Assembly (NCBI RefSeq): GCF_012275375.1
Contig: NZ_JAAZQJ010000002.1
Span: 372,001-436,000, forward strand
Direction: 5' to 3'
Source of the DNA: Dyella sp. SG609
GTDB lineage: Bacteria; Pseudomonadota; Gammaproteobacteria; Xanthomonadales; Rhodanobacteraceae
Length of the DNA stretch: 64,000 bases
The translations under genes and the position numbers were made by a program. The number at the start of each line of letters is the position of its first letter. Position 1 is the first letter of the stretch. Under the pieces are notes generated by a model, which saw only the letters and a list, made by a program, of their open reading frames with translations, made no database searches and was not told where the DNA came from. Shown one piece after another: positions 29,201-38,819 of this stretch.

Positions 29201-30789
29201 CGGAACGACGCGGCACCTTCGCGCCAGATCACGCAGTTGCCCGGCGCCACTGGCGCCGATCCCGCCACCGGCACGCGCCCGGCATAGAAAGCGATGCGCT
29301 TGCGTCCGTCGAACAGATCCAGCCGTTGCAGCGGTTGCGGATTATCGATGCGCTTGCACAGCGAACCGAGCCAGTCGGAACGCTCGCGGATACGCAGCGA
29401 GGTTTCGTCGACCGCCAGCAGCATCGGTGCACCGGCCTGCGCCTGGCGCAGCGCGGCTTCGTCGCGATGCCATACCGCGAGCTGCGGCGCGCGCCCGTGC
29501 TTGGTATTGAGCGGACTGTCCAGCGCATACACCGGCACCGCGCCGTCGAGCTGGAATTCGAGCTCCGAAGCCAGCATGAAATTGTCGGCCACCAGCACAC
29601 CCGGATGCGCAGCGAGCAAAGCGCGCGCTGCATCGCCGCTCTCGCGCCAGCCCACGAAGCGCGCAGGAAATGCCTTGACGCCGGCCAGCGCCGTCGCGCC
29701 GCGCTCGCTCGCCGCCATGCCCAGATAGGCCAGTCCGCTCAAATGCCCGAACAGCGCCATGCCCACCGCCGCGATGGTGACCCACCGGATCCAGCGCCTT
29801 CCCCACAATGGCCGCAGCAACACCGGCAAGGCGCCCAGCAGCGGCAGATAACCCGGCAGCGGCCAGTGCGCGCGGAAACGCTCGTCGTCGGCAAACAGGC
29901 CGAGTACGAAATACAGCAGCACGAAGCACAGCGAAGCGATCGCGATCAGATCCCACGGCGCCCCTTCGCCGCGCCGCCGCCAGCTACGCCACGCCGCCCA
30001 CAGCAGCAGGCCGTACAGCAGCGGCGTACATGCGGCGGCCTGTTCCAGCGGCTGCACCAGCGCATCGGCATGGAAGCTCCACGGATTGCGCTCCACCACC
30101 TGGAACGCCAGGCCCGCGCCGCGCTGCTGCCAGTTGGAAACCGCCAGCGGAATCAGCCCCAGCAGCGACAGCACCAGCGCGATCCAGAATCCCGGCCGGC
30201 GCCATTGCAGGCGTCCGCGCGGCGTCAGCAGCAGCAGGCCCAGCCCGGCCAGCATCGGCATCACCGCGCGGTAGTGCGTCAGCCAGCACACGGCCAGCGC
30301 CGCGCCGAGCAGCAGCCAGTCGCGCAGGCGGTCGTCCTGCATGGCGCGCAGCAGCGCGAACAGGGCCAGCATGCTGGCCACCGTCAGCGGCACGTCCGGC
30401 ACCGCCATCACGCCCAGCGTGCCGGCCAGCGGCAGCGCCAGGCACAGCAGGCCGGCCTGCCAGCCGGCGCGCGCATCGAAAGCGCGGCGGGCGAACGCGA
30501 CCACCAGCCACGGCAGCGCACTGCCCACCAGCAGGAACGGCCAGCGCATGCCGAGCACGCCATGGCCGGCCAGCGCTTCGCCGAGGCGGATCATCCACGC
30601 GGTGAACGGCGGCAGGTCGCTGTAGCCCCAGGCCGGATGCCGGCTCTCCTGCCAATAGAACGCCTCGTCGCCGAACGGCGCCAGTTGCGCGGCGACCGCA
30701 ATACGTGCCCCAAGCAGCACAAGAAAGGCAATGAGAAACGCGCCTCGCCAGCGCGCGAGGCCCGGGGCTACACTGCCGCGATCATGCAT
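29197..30789 (-). CDS. ArnT/PMT-like membrane glycosyltransferase
   Basis: A 530-residue GT-C fold membrane protein (glycosyltransferase family 39-like). The first extracytoplasmic loop has FGDEAFYWQESRHPAWGYSDLPP-type sequence near residue 37, with the catalytic-site Asp and the HP-GY-DLPP motif typical of ArnT-like enzymes. About 11 helices follow, and then a soluble tail of about 150 residues. Donor and acceptor are not predictable. It is the second such enzyme in the window (the other at 15643-17298), with little similarity outside the fold. It is divergent from moxR across a 40-base gap. Confidence 0.85.
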   Translation of the reverse strand: MHDRGSVAPGLARWRGAFLIAFLVLLGARIAVAAQLAPFGDEAFYWQESRHPAWGYSDLPPFTAWMIRLGEALAGHGVLGMRWPFLLVGSALPWLVVAFARRAFDARAGWQAGLLCLALPLAGTLGVMAVPDVPLTVASMLALFALLRAMQDDRLRDWLLLGAALAVCWLTHYRAVMPMLAGLGLLLLTPRGRLQWRRPGFWIALVLSLLGLIPLAVSNWQQRGAGLAFQVVERNPWSFHADALVQPLEQAAACTPLLYGLLLWAAWRSWRRRGEGAPWDLIAIASLCFVLLYFVLGLFADDERFRAHWPLPGYLPLLGALPVLLRPLWGRRWIRWVTIAAVGMALFGHLSGLAYLGMAASERGATALAGVKAFPARFVGWRESGDAARALLAAHPGVLVADNFMLASELEFQLDGAVPVYALDSPLNTKHGRAPQLAVWHRDEAALRQAQAGAPMLLAVDETSLRIRERSDWLGSLCKRIDNPQPLQRLDLFDGRKRIAFYAGRVPVAGSAPVAPGNCVIWREGAASFR

Positions 30790-30829
30790 GGCTCATGCCC
30801 TGCCCCATCTCATCCCTCTGCGCGTTGCC

Positions 30830-31771
30830 ATGTCCGCGATCACTCCACTCCACGATGACGCCCTGCACTCCCGCCTCGACGCCGCCATGGCGCAGGTCAA
30901 CCAGGTGCTGCTCGGCAAGCCGCGCCAGGTCAAGCTGGCTTTCACCTGCCTGATCGCCGGCGGCCACCTGCTGCTGGAAGACGTGCCGGGCGTGGGCAAG
31001 ACCACCCTCGCGCATGCGCTCGCCGCAAGTTTTGCGCTGGACTTCCAGCGCGTGCAGTTCACCAGCGACCTGTTGCCGTCGGACATTATCGGGGTGAGCG
31101 TCTACGAGCGCGAGACCGGCCAGTTCCGTTTCCACCCCGGCCCGATCTTCACCGGCCTGCTGCTGGCCGACGAGATCAACCGCGCCACGCCGAAGACGCA
31201 GAGCGCGCTGCTCGAGGCGATGGCCGAGGGCCAGGTCACCGTGGACGGCCAGACGCACACCTTGCCGCAGCCGTTCTTCGTGGTGGCCACGCAGAATCCG
31301 CTGGACCTGGCCGGCACCTTCCCGCTGCCGGATTCGCAGCTGGACCGCTTCATGCTGCGCGTCTCGCTGGACTATCCCGACGCCGCCGCCGAACGCGCCC
31401 TGCTCACCGGCAGCGACCGCCGCGACCTGCTGGCCCAGCTCAGCCCCAAGCTGGACGGCCCCGCGCTGTCCACCCTGCATCGCCAGGCGCAGGCGATCAC
31501 CGCCAGCCCGGCCCTGCTCGACTACCTGCAGGCGCTGCTGGCCGCCAGCCGCCGCCATGCGGAAATCCGCGTGGGCCTGTCGCCGCGCGCCGGCCTGGCC
31601 CTGCTCAATGCTTCGCGCACCTGGGCCATGCTGTCCGGCCGCGGGCACGTGCTGCCGGAAGACATCCAGGCACTGTTCGTGCCGCTGGCCGGCCACCGCC
31701 TGGTACCCGCCCGCGGCGCCAACGGCGACGCGCTCGCGCGCCAGCTGCTTGCCGAGGTGGCGGTGGATTGA
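30830..31771 (+). CDS. MoxR-type AAA+ ATPase
   Basis: A 313-residue MoxR chaperone-like ATPase. Walker A is DVPGVGKTTLAHAL near residue 47, Walker B LLLADEINRATPKTQSALLEAM near 110, sensor 1 VVATQNPLDLAGTFPLPDSQLDRF near 150, and a C-terminal lid follows. MoxR proteins are thought to assist metal loading or assembly of proteins with VWA or DUF58 domains. It is followed by DUF58 (one-base overlap) and a TgpA transglutaminase gene, a recurring three-gene module. The ATG at 30830 gives the family-like MSAITPLHDD start. Confidence 0.93.
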   Translation: MSAITPLHDDALHSRLDAAMAQVNQVLLGKPRQVKLAFTCLIAGGHLLLEDVPGVGKTTLAHALAASFALDFQRVQFTSDLLPSDIIGVSVYERETGQFRFHPGPIFTGLLLADEINRATPKTQSALLEAMAEGQVTVDGQTHTLPQPFFVVATQNPLDLAGTFPLPDSQLDRFMLRVSLDYPDAAAERALLTGSDRRDLLAQLSPKLDGPALSTLHRQAQAITASPALLDYLQALLAASRRHAEIRVGLSPRAGLALLNASRTWAMLSGRGHVLPEDIQALFVPLAGHRLVPARGANGDALARQLLAEVAVD

Positions 31772-32739
31772 TGGCCATGGGCGTGGCCGACACCTACCGC
31801 CGCTTTCAGCAATGGGCCGAGCGCCGGCTGCCGGCACTCACCCGCTACCGCCGTCCGGAAAGCCTGCCGGTCGAACTGCACCGGCGCCGCATCTATATCG
31901 TGCCCAGCGGGCTGGGCGCGGCGTTCGGCGTGCTGCTGATGATCATGCTGGCCGGCGCGCTCAACTACGCCAACAACGCCGCCCTGCTGCTCACCTGCAT
32001 GCTGGCCGCGGCGTGCACGGCGAGCATGCTGGTGGCATTCCGCGCGCTCGACGGCCTGCGCCTCACCGCGATCCAGGCCGGCCACGCCACCGCTGGCGAA
32101 GCGCTGACCCTGCAATTGCACGTGGATGCCGGCGTGCGCGCGCGCCAGGCGATCCGCATGGAAATGGACGGCCGGATGCAGGCCTTCGCGGTCCGTGCGC
32201 ATCAGCAGCTGCCGGTGGAGATCGCGCTGCAGACCGACCGCCGCGGCTGGCAGCAGCTGCCGCGCATCCAGCTGTGGACCAGCTGGCCGCTCGGCTTGTT
32301 CCGCGCGTGGAGCTGGCTGTATCCGGACATGTCGGTGCTGGTATGGCCGCGCCCGGAAGCGGAAGGACCGCCGCCGCGCTCGCCCACCGACGACCCCACC
32401 CATCAGCGGCTGCATCACGGCGACGACCTCGCCGCGCTGCGCGACTACCGCGCGGGCGATTCGCAGCGGCGCATCGCCTGGAAAGCCAGCGCGCGGCATG
32501 AAGGCCTGCTGGTGAAGGATTTCGAGCAGCCGCGCCCGCGCCTGGAATGGCGGCTGGACTGGCGCGACCTGAAGCACCTGGACAGCGAATCGCGCATCTC
32601 CCGCCTGGCCCGCTGGCTGGGCGAGGCCGAGGCCCGCGGCGTGCCGTCCAGCCTGTGGCTGCCCGGCGAGGAGATCGGCCATGGCGCCGGCCCCGCGCAT
32701 TACGCGCGCTGCATGAATGCGCTGGCGAAGCTGCCATGA
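31771..32739 (+). CDS. DUF58 domain membrane protein
   Basis: A 322-residue protein with two adjacent transmembrane helices near residues 45-85 and a cytoplasmic DUF58/VWA-related domain, whose signature GDDLAALRDYRAGDSQRRIAWKASAR is near residue 210. The ATG at 31771 overlaps the moxR stop (TGATG). A second ATG lies two codons on. DUF58 proteins accompany MoxR and transglutaminase-like proteins, but the molecular role is unknown. The stop overlaps the tgpA start by four bases. Confidence 0.9.
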   Translation: MAMGVADTYRRFQQWAERRLPALTRYRRPESLPVELHRRRIYIVPSGLGAAFGVLLMIMLAGALNYANNAALLLTCMLAAACTASMLVAFRALDGLRLTAIQAGHATAGEALTLQLHVDAGVRARQAIRMEMDGRMQAFAVRAHQQLPVEIALQTDRRGWQQLPRIQLWTSWPLGLFRAWSWLYPDMSVLVWPRPEAEGPPPRSPTDDPTHQRLHHGDDLAALRDYRAGDSQRRIAWKASARHEGLLVKDFEQPRPRLEWRLDWRDLKHLDSESRISRLARWLGEAEARGVPSSLWLPGEEIGHGAGPAHYARCMNALAKLP

Positions 32740-34742
32740 GCCCGGCATCGAACAACGCGGAAGCGAAAACGTTCGGCCTGTTCCGCCGCAAGCGCGACGA
32801 GGCGCCGCTCGATACGCGCGTCTTCGACCTGCTCTGCCTCACCGCCGCGGTGGTGCTGGTGCTGCACGCCATCCATCTGCCGCCCTGGCTGGATGCCGCC
32901 CTGATGGCGGTGCTGGCACTGCGCTGGTGGCAGCGCCGCCGCAAGCCGGGGCGCGCGCCGGCCTATCTGAAGCTGCCGCTGGTGGTAATGCTCGCGGCCA
33001 CGGTGATCTTCCACTACGGCAACATCTTCGGACGCGAGCCCGGCTCCGCGCTGGCCGTAGGCCTGCTGGTGCTGAAGCTGCTGGAGACCGAGACGGCGCG
33101 CGACGCCAAGGTCGCCGTGGCCTTCGCCTGCTTCACCTTGATGGCCGCGCTGCTGTCGGACCAGGGCATGGTCGCCACCTTCGTGGTGGCACTGGGCCTG
33201 CTGCCGGCGGTCGCCAGCCTGCGCGCGCTGCAGCCGGCGCGCCTGCCCACCAGCCTGCCGCGCGAACTGCTGCCGGCGCTGGGCCTGCTCGCCGCGGCAC
33301 TGCCGTTGTCGCTGCTGGCCTTCGTGCTGGTGCCGCGGCTGGAATCGCCGCTGTGGGGCGCGCCGCCGTCGGGGCAGGCGCGCACGGGCTTGAGCGATGG
33401 GATGTCCCCGGGCGATTTCGTCGACTTGCTTACCGACGACCGCCCCGCCCTGCGCGCCAGCTTCGACCAGGGCGTGCCCGCACCGGAGCAGCGCTATTTC
33501 CGCGCCTATGTGATGTGGCATTACGACGGCCGCCGCTGGAACAGCGTGCCGAGCGGCCGTGCGCCGGTGCCGGTCGAAGCCATCGACAGCATCGGCTACC
33601 GCATCGCGCTGGAACCGACCAGCCAGCGCGTGCTGCCGGCGCTGGACGTGCCGTTGGAAGCACCGCCGAATGCCACCCTGGGCAGCGACCACGACATCAC
33701 CAGCAGCAAGCCGGTGCAGGATCCGCTTACCTACGAACTGCGCTCGGCCGTGCGCTACCGCCTGCAGCCGGAGCTGGACGACTTTGCGCGGCGTCGCGCG
33801 CTGCAGCTGCCCGAGGGTTTCAATCCGCGCGCGCTGGCGCTGGCGGCGCAGTGGAAGCAGGCCTACGGCACCCGCGATGCGGCCATCGTGGCCGCGGCGC
33901 TGTCGCTGTTCCACGACGGCGGCTTCAGCTACACCCTGGCGCCCGCGCCGCTGGGCCGCGACGCGGTGGACGATTTCCTGTTCGGCACCCACGAAGGATT
34001 CTGCGAACACTACGCCTCGGCCTTCACCGTGCTGATGCGCGCCGCCGGCGTGCCGGCGCGCGTCGTCACCGGCTACCAGGGCGGCTACTGGAACAAGCTC
34101 GGCCAGTACCTGCTGGTGCGCCAGTCCGACGCGCATGCCTGGAGCGAGGTATGGCTGGACGGCCGCGGCTGGGTGCGCATCGACCCCACCGCCGCGGTGC
34201 GGCCGGAGCGGGTCAGCCTGGGCGCCGCGGCGGCCGCCGCCGCCGCGGGCCAGTCCGAATGGCAGGGCGCGGCCTGGCTGCGCGACCTGCGCAACCGCTG
34301 GGACGTCGTCAACCATTGGTGGAGCGAAGGCGTTATCGGCTTCGACGCACTCAGGCAACGCGGGCTCCTCACGCCATTCGGCGTCCGCAACACGGATACG
34401 ATGACCCTGAGCGTGCTGCTGGCGGCCAGCAGCGTGGCGTTCGCCCTGCTCGGCCTGGCCTGGGCCCTGTGGCGGCGGCGCGACGAAGACCCCCTGCGGG
34501 CCGCGCTGCGCACGCTGGAGCGCAAGCTGGCTTTGGCCGGCGTGGCGCGCAGGAGCAGCGAGGGCCCGCAGCATTACCTGCAGCGCGCGGCCCGGGCCCT
34601 GCCCGGCCAGCGCGCGCAGCTGGACCAACTGATGAGGAGCTACCTCGACCTGCGCTATGCCCATCAAACCCCGCCGCCCGATCCCCTGCGACGGTTCCGC
34701 CGGGCGGTGCGGGAATTCAGACCCCGACACGTGGTCAAATGA
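32736..34742 (+). CDS. tgpA: TgpA-like transglutaminase membrane protein
   Basis: A 668-residue protein. The N-terminal 200 residues hold about six transmembrane helices (DUF3488 region), followed by a large periplasmic transglutaminase domain with catalytic Cys in THEGFCEHYASAF near residue 425, His in SDAHAWSEVWL near 470 and Asp in VRIDPTAAV near 485, then one more helix and a C-terminal cytoplasmic DUF4129-like tail. P. aeruginosa TgpA is essential and periplasmic, and its substrate is unknown. Third gene of the moxR-DUF58-tgpA operon. Confidence 0.92.
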   Translation: MSPASNNAEAKTFGLFRRKRDEAPLDTRVFDLLCLTAAVVLVLHAIHLPPWLDAALMAVLALRWWQRRRKPGRAPAYLKLPLVVMLAATVIFHYGNIFGREPGSALAVGLLVLKLLETETARDAKVAVAFACFTLMAALLSDQGMVATFVVALGLLPAVASLRALQPARLPTSLPRELLPALGLLAAALPLSLLAFVLVPRLESPLWGAPPSGQARTGLSDGMSPGDFVDLLTDDRPALRASFDQGVPAPEQRYFRAYVMWHYDGRRWNSVPSGRAPVPVEAIDSIGYRIALEPTSQRVLPALDVPLEAPPNATLGSDHDITSSKPVQDPLTYELRSAVRYRLQPELDDFARRRALQLPEGFNPRALALAAQWKQAYGTRDAAIVAAALSLFHDGGFSYTLAPAPLGRDAVDDFLFGTHEGFCEHYASAFTVLMRAAGVPARVVTGYQGGYWNKLGQYLLVRQSDAHAWSEVWLDGRGWVRIDPTAAVRPERVSLGAAAAAAAAGQSEWQGAAWLRDLRNRWDVVNHWWSEGVIGFDALRQRGLLTPFGVRNTDTMTLSVLLAASSVAFALLGLAWALWRRRDEDPLRAALRTLERKLALAGVARRSSEGPQHYLQRAARALPGQRAQLDQLMRSYLDLRYAHQTPPPDPLRRFRRAVREFRPRHVVK

Positions 34743-34801
34743 ACCGAACGACTGAATGTTTCGGATCACGGAAGATCCGCCCGATCATGGAGAAAGCGGT
34801 C

Positions 34802-35389
34802 ATGTCCACCTACAAGTTCCTCGCTACCGCAGCCGTGACGGCTACGCTGGCGGCCTGCGCAACCATCCCCCAGCCGTTGCAGGGCACCTATACCGAAATC
34901 ACCACGGCCCAGGCGCAGCAAGGCGGCGCCGGCGGCAGCAAGGTCCGCTGGGGCGGCGAGATCATCAAGACCGAACCCGGCCCGCAGGAAACCTGCTTCT
35001 TCCTGCTCTCGCGTCCGCTGGACAGCGAAGCCCGGCCGAAGATGGCCACCGACAACGACAGCCAGGGCCGCTTCGTGGCCTGCCGTTCGGGCTTCTACGA
35101 TCCGGAGGTGTTCTCGCGCGGCCGCGAGCTCACCGTCACCGGCACCCTGCACGGCACCGTGTCGCAGAAGGTGGGCGAGTACGACTACGCCTATCCGCGC
35201 GTCGAGGCCGACGTGGTCTACCTGTGGCCCAAGCGCGTCGCCGTGCGCTACCCGCCGGGCTACTACGACCCGTTCTGGGGTCCGGGCTTCGGTCCGTACT
35301 GGGGCCCGGGCTGGGGTCCGTGGGGCGACCCGTTCTGGTACCAGCCGCGGGTGATCGTGGTGCCGCGCGCGGTGCCGCGGGGCAAGTAA
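34802..35389 (+). CDS. slp: Slp-family outer membrane lipoprotein
   Basis: A 195-residue lipoprotein. The signal peptide ends in the lipobox LAAC (Cys near residue 20), and the mature part resembles Slp (starvation-inducible) proteins: VRWGGEIIKTEPGPQETCFF, GRFVACRSGFYDPEVFSRGRELTVTG. The last 40 residues are a Tyr/Trp/Gly/Pro-rich tail of repeating GPxxGPG units (GFGPYWGPGWGPWGDP). The ATG at 34802 has GGAGAAAG upstream. It lies 59 bases after tgpA and is followed by a strong terminator. Confidence 0.88.
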   Translation: MSTYKFLATAAVTATLAACATIPQPLQGTYTEITTAQAQQGGAGGSKVRWGGEIIKTEPGPQETCFFLLSRPLDSEARPKMATDNDSQGRFVACRSGFYDPEVFSRGRELTVTGTLHGTVSQKVGEYDYAYPRVEADVVYLWPKRVAVRYPPGYYDPFWGPGFGPYWGPGWGPWGDPFWYQPRVIVVPRAVPRGK

Positions 35390-35405
35390 GCCAGACGTCC
35401 AAACT

Positions 35406-35437
35406 AAAAACGCCGGCCCCTGGGCCGGCGTTTTTTT
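35406..35437 (+). terminator. Strong intrinsic terminator after slp
   Basis: Stem cgccggcc / ggccggcg (35411-35430) with a four-base loop, followed by seven T on the plus strand and preceded by five A, so it may also end hinT transcription coming from the right. Confidence 0.95.
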
Positions 35438-35456
35438 GTGCCTCGTCGCGCGCGGC

Positions 35457-35801
35457 TCAGCCCGGCGGCCAATGCATGCGCCGTCCCGCCAGCAGATGCA
35501 CGTGCAGATGAAACACCGTCTGCCCGCCGTGCTCGTTGCAATTGATCACCGTGCGGTAGCCGTCCTTCGCCAGGCCCTGCTCGCGCGCATACGCGGCCGC
35601 GGCCAGCAGCAGCTTGCCCAGCAGTTCGGCGTCGCCGGGCTGGGCTTCGTCCAGCGAGGCGATCGCGCGCTTGGGTACGAACAGCACGTGCACCGGCGCC
35701 TGCGGGTTGAGGTCGCGGAAGGCCAGCACGTCCTCGTCTTCGTAGACGATGTCGGCGGGGATGTCGCGCCGGATGATCTTTCCGAAAATCGTATCGGCCA
35801 T
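35457..35801 (-). CDS. hinT: HIT-family nucleotide hydrolase, HinT-like
   Basis: A 114-residue histidine-triad protein. It hydrolyses purine phosphoramidates and acyl-AMP in this family. Start MADTIFGKIIRRDIPADIVY, central HVLFVPKRAIASL and the active-site triad HLHVHLLAGR near residue 100 are all present. Convergent with slp. It follows recR by 25 bases. Confidence 0.94.
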   Translation of the reverse strand: MADTIFGKIIRRDIPADIVYEDEDVLAFRDLNPQAPVHVLFVPKRAIASLDEAQPGDAELLGKLLLAAAAYAREQGLAKDGYRTVINCNEHGGQTVFHLHVHLLAGRRMHWPPG

Positions 35802-35826
35802 GCTCAGGCTTCCTTCTGTGATGGTT

Positions 35827-36420
35827 TCAGCCCAGCGTCTGGCGGCTGCCGAAGGCATGCGCCAGGGTGCTGCGGTCGACGTATTCCAGCTCGCCGCCCA
35901 GCGGCACGCCGTGCGCCAGCCGCGTCGGCTTGACCTTGGCCGCGCGCGCCAGCTGCGCCAGGTAATGCGCGGTGGCTTCGCCTTCCACGGTGGGATTGGT
36001 GGCGATCACCATTTCCTCGATCTCGCCTTCGGCCAGCCGCTCGGTGAGCAGGTCCAGGCCCAGTTCTTCCGGCCCCAGCCCGTCCAGCGGCGACAGCCGG
36101 CCCAGCAGCACGAAGTACTGGCCGCGGTAGCCGGTGGCCTGTTCGATCGCCGCCAGCTCGGTGGGCGACTCCACCACGCACAGCACCTGCCGGTCGCGGC
36201 TGCTGCTGGCGCAGAGGGAACACACCGGCTCCTCGCTGAAATTGCGGCAGCGCGTGCAGTTACCGATGCGCTGCATGGCCTGCTCCAGCACCTGGGCCAG
36301 GCGCAGGCCGCGCTCGCGTTCGCGCTCCAGCAGATGGAAGGCCATGCGCTGGGCGCTCTTGCCGCCCACGCCGGGCAGGCAGCGCAGGGCTTCGATCAAA
36401 TCGGTGAGGAGTTTGCTCAC
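35827..36420 (-). CDS. recR: Recombination mediator RecR
   Basis: A 197-residue RecFOR pathway protein that helps RecA load on gapped DNA. Helix-hairpin-helix near [17 protein letters not shown], zinc finger CTRC...CSLC near residues 55-70, then a Toprim domain ([29 protein letters not shown]) are in the usual order. It starts five bases after ybaB and continues the dnaX-ybaB-recR unit. Confidence 0.97.
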   Translation of the reverse strand: MSKLLTDLIEALRCLPGVGGKSAQRMAFHLLERERERGLRLAQVLEQAMQRIGNCTRCRNFSEEPVCSLCASSSRDRQVLCVVESPTELAAIEQATGYRGQYFVLLGRLSPLDGLGPEELGLDLLTERLAEGEIEEMVIATNPTVEGEATAHYLAQLARAAKVKPTRLAHGVPLGGELEYVDRSTLAHAFGSRQTLG

Positions 36421-36425
36421 GTGGC

Positions 36426-36749
36426 TTAGAACGGCAGCTTGAAACCGGGCGGCAGGTTCATGCCGGAGGTGACGCCGCCGAGCTTGTTCTTGCTGGCCTC
36501 GCCCACTTTGTTGACGGCGTCGTTGATCGCCGCGGCGACCAGGTCCTCGGCCATCTCGGGGTCGTCCGCGAACAGCTTGCGGTCGATCTGCACGCGGCGC
36601 ACTTCATGCGCGCCGCTCATCACCACGGTGACCAGGCCGCCGCCGGAACTGCCGGTGACTTCCAGCTTGGCGATCTCTTCCTGCGCGCGCTTCATTTCTT
36701 CCTGCATGCGCTGCGCCTGCTGCATCAGCTGGCCGATCTGTCCTCTCAT
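36426..36749 (-). CDS. ybaB: YbaB/EbfC nucleoid-associated protein
   Basis: A 107-residue YbaB/EbfC family DNA-binding protein. A methionine/glutamine-rich helix ([19 protein letters not shown]) is followed by [16 protein letters not shown] and [16 protein letters not shown]. It lies between dnaX (27 bases upstream) and recR, the conserved order. Confidence 0.96.
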   Translation of the reverse strand: MRGQIGQLMQQAQRMQEEMKRAQEEIAKLEVTGSSGGGLVTVVMSGAHEVRRVQIDRKLFADDPEMAEDLVAAAINDAVNKVGEASKNKLGGVTSGMNLPPGFKLPF

Positions 36750-36776
36750 GACGCGTACTCCGAAGGCTTAGGTGTA

Positions 36777-38459
36777 TCAGGGTTCAAACGGCTTGACCGA
36801 CTGCGGCAGCACGCGCGCGCCGAATTCCTTGCGCAGCGACTGCACCAGCGGGTCTTCCTCGATCGATTGTTCGGCGGCCGACTGCGCGGCCGAGCGCGCA
36901 TGGGCCGCGCGCGCGGCGGGCGTTTCGGCGCCGCTGGAGCGGTCGTCGACGAAGCGCAGGCGGATGCGTTCGCCCAGCGCCTGGCTGATGCGCTCTTCCA
37001 TCTGGCCGACCATCGGCTCCACCGCCAGGTGCATGTACATCGGCTGCAGCGCCAGCACCAGGGTCGAGCCTTCGCGGTCGCGCAAGGTGGCGTTCTGCGC
37101 GAGCTGGCCCATCGGGCCGCGCAGGCTGGCCTGTTCGATCAGGCTGTCCCAGTGCGGCAGGCCGCGCGCGTCGAGCGCGGGTGCGGCGCGCGGCGCGGGC
37201 GCCGGCACGGCTGCGGGTTCGATGCGCGGCGCGGGTGCTTCGGCGGCGCGCGGCGCCGGGCGTTCCAGCGCAGGCGCGGACATCGGCGGCGCGGAGCGCG
37301 CCGGTGCGGGCGCGGCGGCGGGACGCGGCGCGGCAACGGCCGGACGCTCGGCGCGCGCCGGCTCGCCCTCGCCCGCCGGGCGGAACGCCAGCATGCGCAG
37401 CAGCGCCATCTCGAAACCGGTGCGCGCATCCGGTGCCAGCGCGAGGTCGCGGCGGCCGCCGATGGCGATCTGGTAGTACAGCTGCACGTCTTCCGGACCC
37501 AGACGCTCCGCCAGCGCGGCGAGCGCGGCTTCGTCGCCGCCGTCGCCTTCGGGGCGATAGCCCGGCACCAGCTGCAACAGCTGCAGGCGATGCAGCACGG
37601 CGGCGAGGTCGTCGAGCACGCCGCCGAAATCCGGCGAGAACGAGGCGATGCGCGCGCATTCGGCCATCAGCTGGTCGCCGTCGCCCGCAGCGAGCGCCTC
37701 GAGCACGCCCAGCACCTGGCCGCGCGCGACGCTGCCCAGCATGGCGCGCACGTCGTCCAGCTTGAGCGCGCCGCCGCCGTAGGCGATGGCCTGGTCCAGC
37801 AGCGACAGGCCGTCGCGCAGCGAACCGTCGGCGGCGCGGGCCAGCTCGACGATGGCGCCGTCTTCGTAAGCGATGGCTTCGGCGCCGAGGATGTGGCGCA
37901 TCTGCCCGGAGATCTGTTCCGGCAGCAGGCGCTTGAGATTGAACTTGAGGCAGCGCGACAGCACCGTCACCGGCAGCTTCTGCGGGTCGGTGGTGGCGAG
38001 CAGGAACTTCACGTGCGGCGGCGGCTCTTCCAGCGTCTTGAGCAGCGCGTTGAAGGCCGGCTTGGACAGCATGTGCACCTCGTCCACCAGGTACACCTTG
38101 AAGCGTCCGCGCGCCGGCGCGTACTGCGCGTTCTCGATCACTTCGCGCACGTCGTCCACGCCGGTGTTGCTGGCCGCGTCGATCTCCAGCAGGTCGACGA
38201 AGCGGCCGGCGTCCACCGCGGTGCACACCGCGCACTCGCCGCAGGGATCGGCCGACTCGCCGCGCTCGCAGTTGAGCGACTTGGCGAAGATGCGCGCGAT
38301 GGTGGTCTTGCCCACGCCGCGCGTGCCGGTGAACAGGTAGGCGTGGTGCATGCGGCCGGTATCGAGCGCATTGGTGAGCGCGCGCACCACATGCTCCTGC
38401 CCGACCAGTTCGGCGAACTTGCGGGGGCGCCATTTGCGCGCGAGTACCTGATAGGACAT
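36777..38459 (-). CDS. dnaX: DNA polymerase III subunits gamma and tau
   Basis: A 560-residue clamp-loader ATPase that also tethers polymerase cores. Residues 1-370 form AAA+ domains: MSYQVLARKWRPRKFAELVG, Walker A GTRGVGKTTIARI near 45, zinc ligands CGECAVC near 75, Walker B LVDEVHMLS and sensor LLATTDPQKLPVTVLSRC. A long Ala/Pro-rich linker (about 385-450) precedes the tau-specific C-terminal domain. I see no A-rich slippery site of the E. coli type, so a separate gamma form is not predicted. The ATG at 38459 matches the family. The frame upstream is spurious. Confidence 0.96.
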   Translation of the reverse strand: MSYQVLARKWRPRKFAELVGQEHVVRALTNALDTGRMHHAYLFTGTRGVGKTTIARIFAKSLNCERGESADPCGECAVCTAVDAGRFVDLLEIDAASNTGVDDVREVIENAQYAPARGRFKVYLVDEVHMLSKPAFNALLKTLEEPPPHVKFLLATTDPQKLPVTVLSRCLKFNLKRLLPEQISGQMRHILGAEAIAYEDGAIVELARAADGSLRDGLSLLDQAIAYGGGALKLDDVRAMLGSVARGQVLGVLEALAAGDGDQLMAECARIASFSPDFGGVLDDLAAVLHRLQLLQLVPGYRPEGDGGDEAALAALAERLGPEDVQLYYQIAIGGRRDLALAPDARTGFEMALLRMLAFRPAGEGEPARAERPAVAAPRPAAAPAPARSAPPMSAPALERPAPRAAEAPAPRIEPAAVPAPAPRAAPALDARGLPHWDSLIEQASLRGPMGQLAQNATLRDREGSTLVLALQPMYMHLAVEPMVGQMEERISQALGERIRLRFVDDRSSGAETPAARAAHARSAAQSAAEQSIEEDPLVQSLRKEFGARVLPQSVKPFEP

Positions 38460-38654
38460 GCGTTGGAAACCTGCTGGACGCCGGGCTGGCGCGGCCCTTT
38501 GGAGCTGCGCAGCGAGGACGGGAATGAAGTGGCGGGATACTAACTTGGGGCGACGTCCGATTGTGCCAAGTCGCCTACGGCAAGTCAGCACGGTCGCTTG
38601 CGGCACGTCGGTACGGGAGGCGGCGCGAATGCGCGTGGCGGAGCCCGAAAAGGC

Positions 38655-38764
<110 letters not shown>

Positions 38765-38819
38765 ATAGACGGTGGGCTGGTCGCCCTGGTCGACGGTTGC
38801 GCCAGGCGCGGACCGTCAT

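Noticed and set aside
32736-35389. Selfish or defence islands, including the moxR-DUF58-tgpA cluster as a defence system
   Set aside because: This is a widespread housekeeping-like envelope module. No nuclease, helicase or toxin partner lies nearby.
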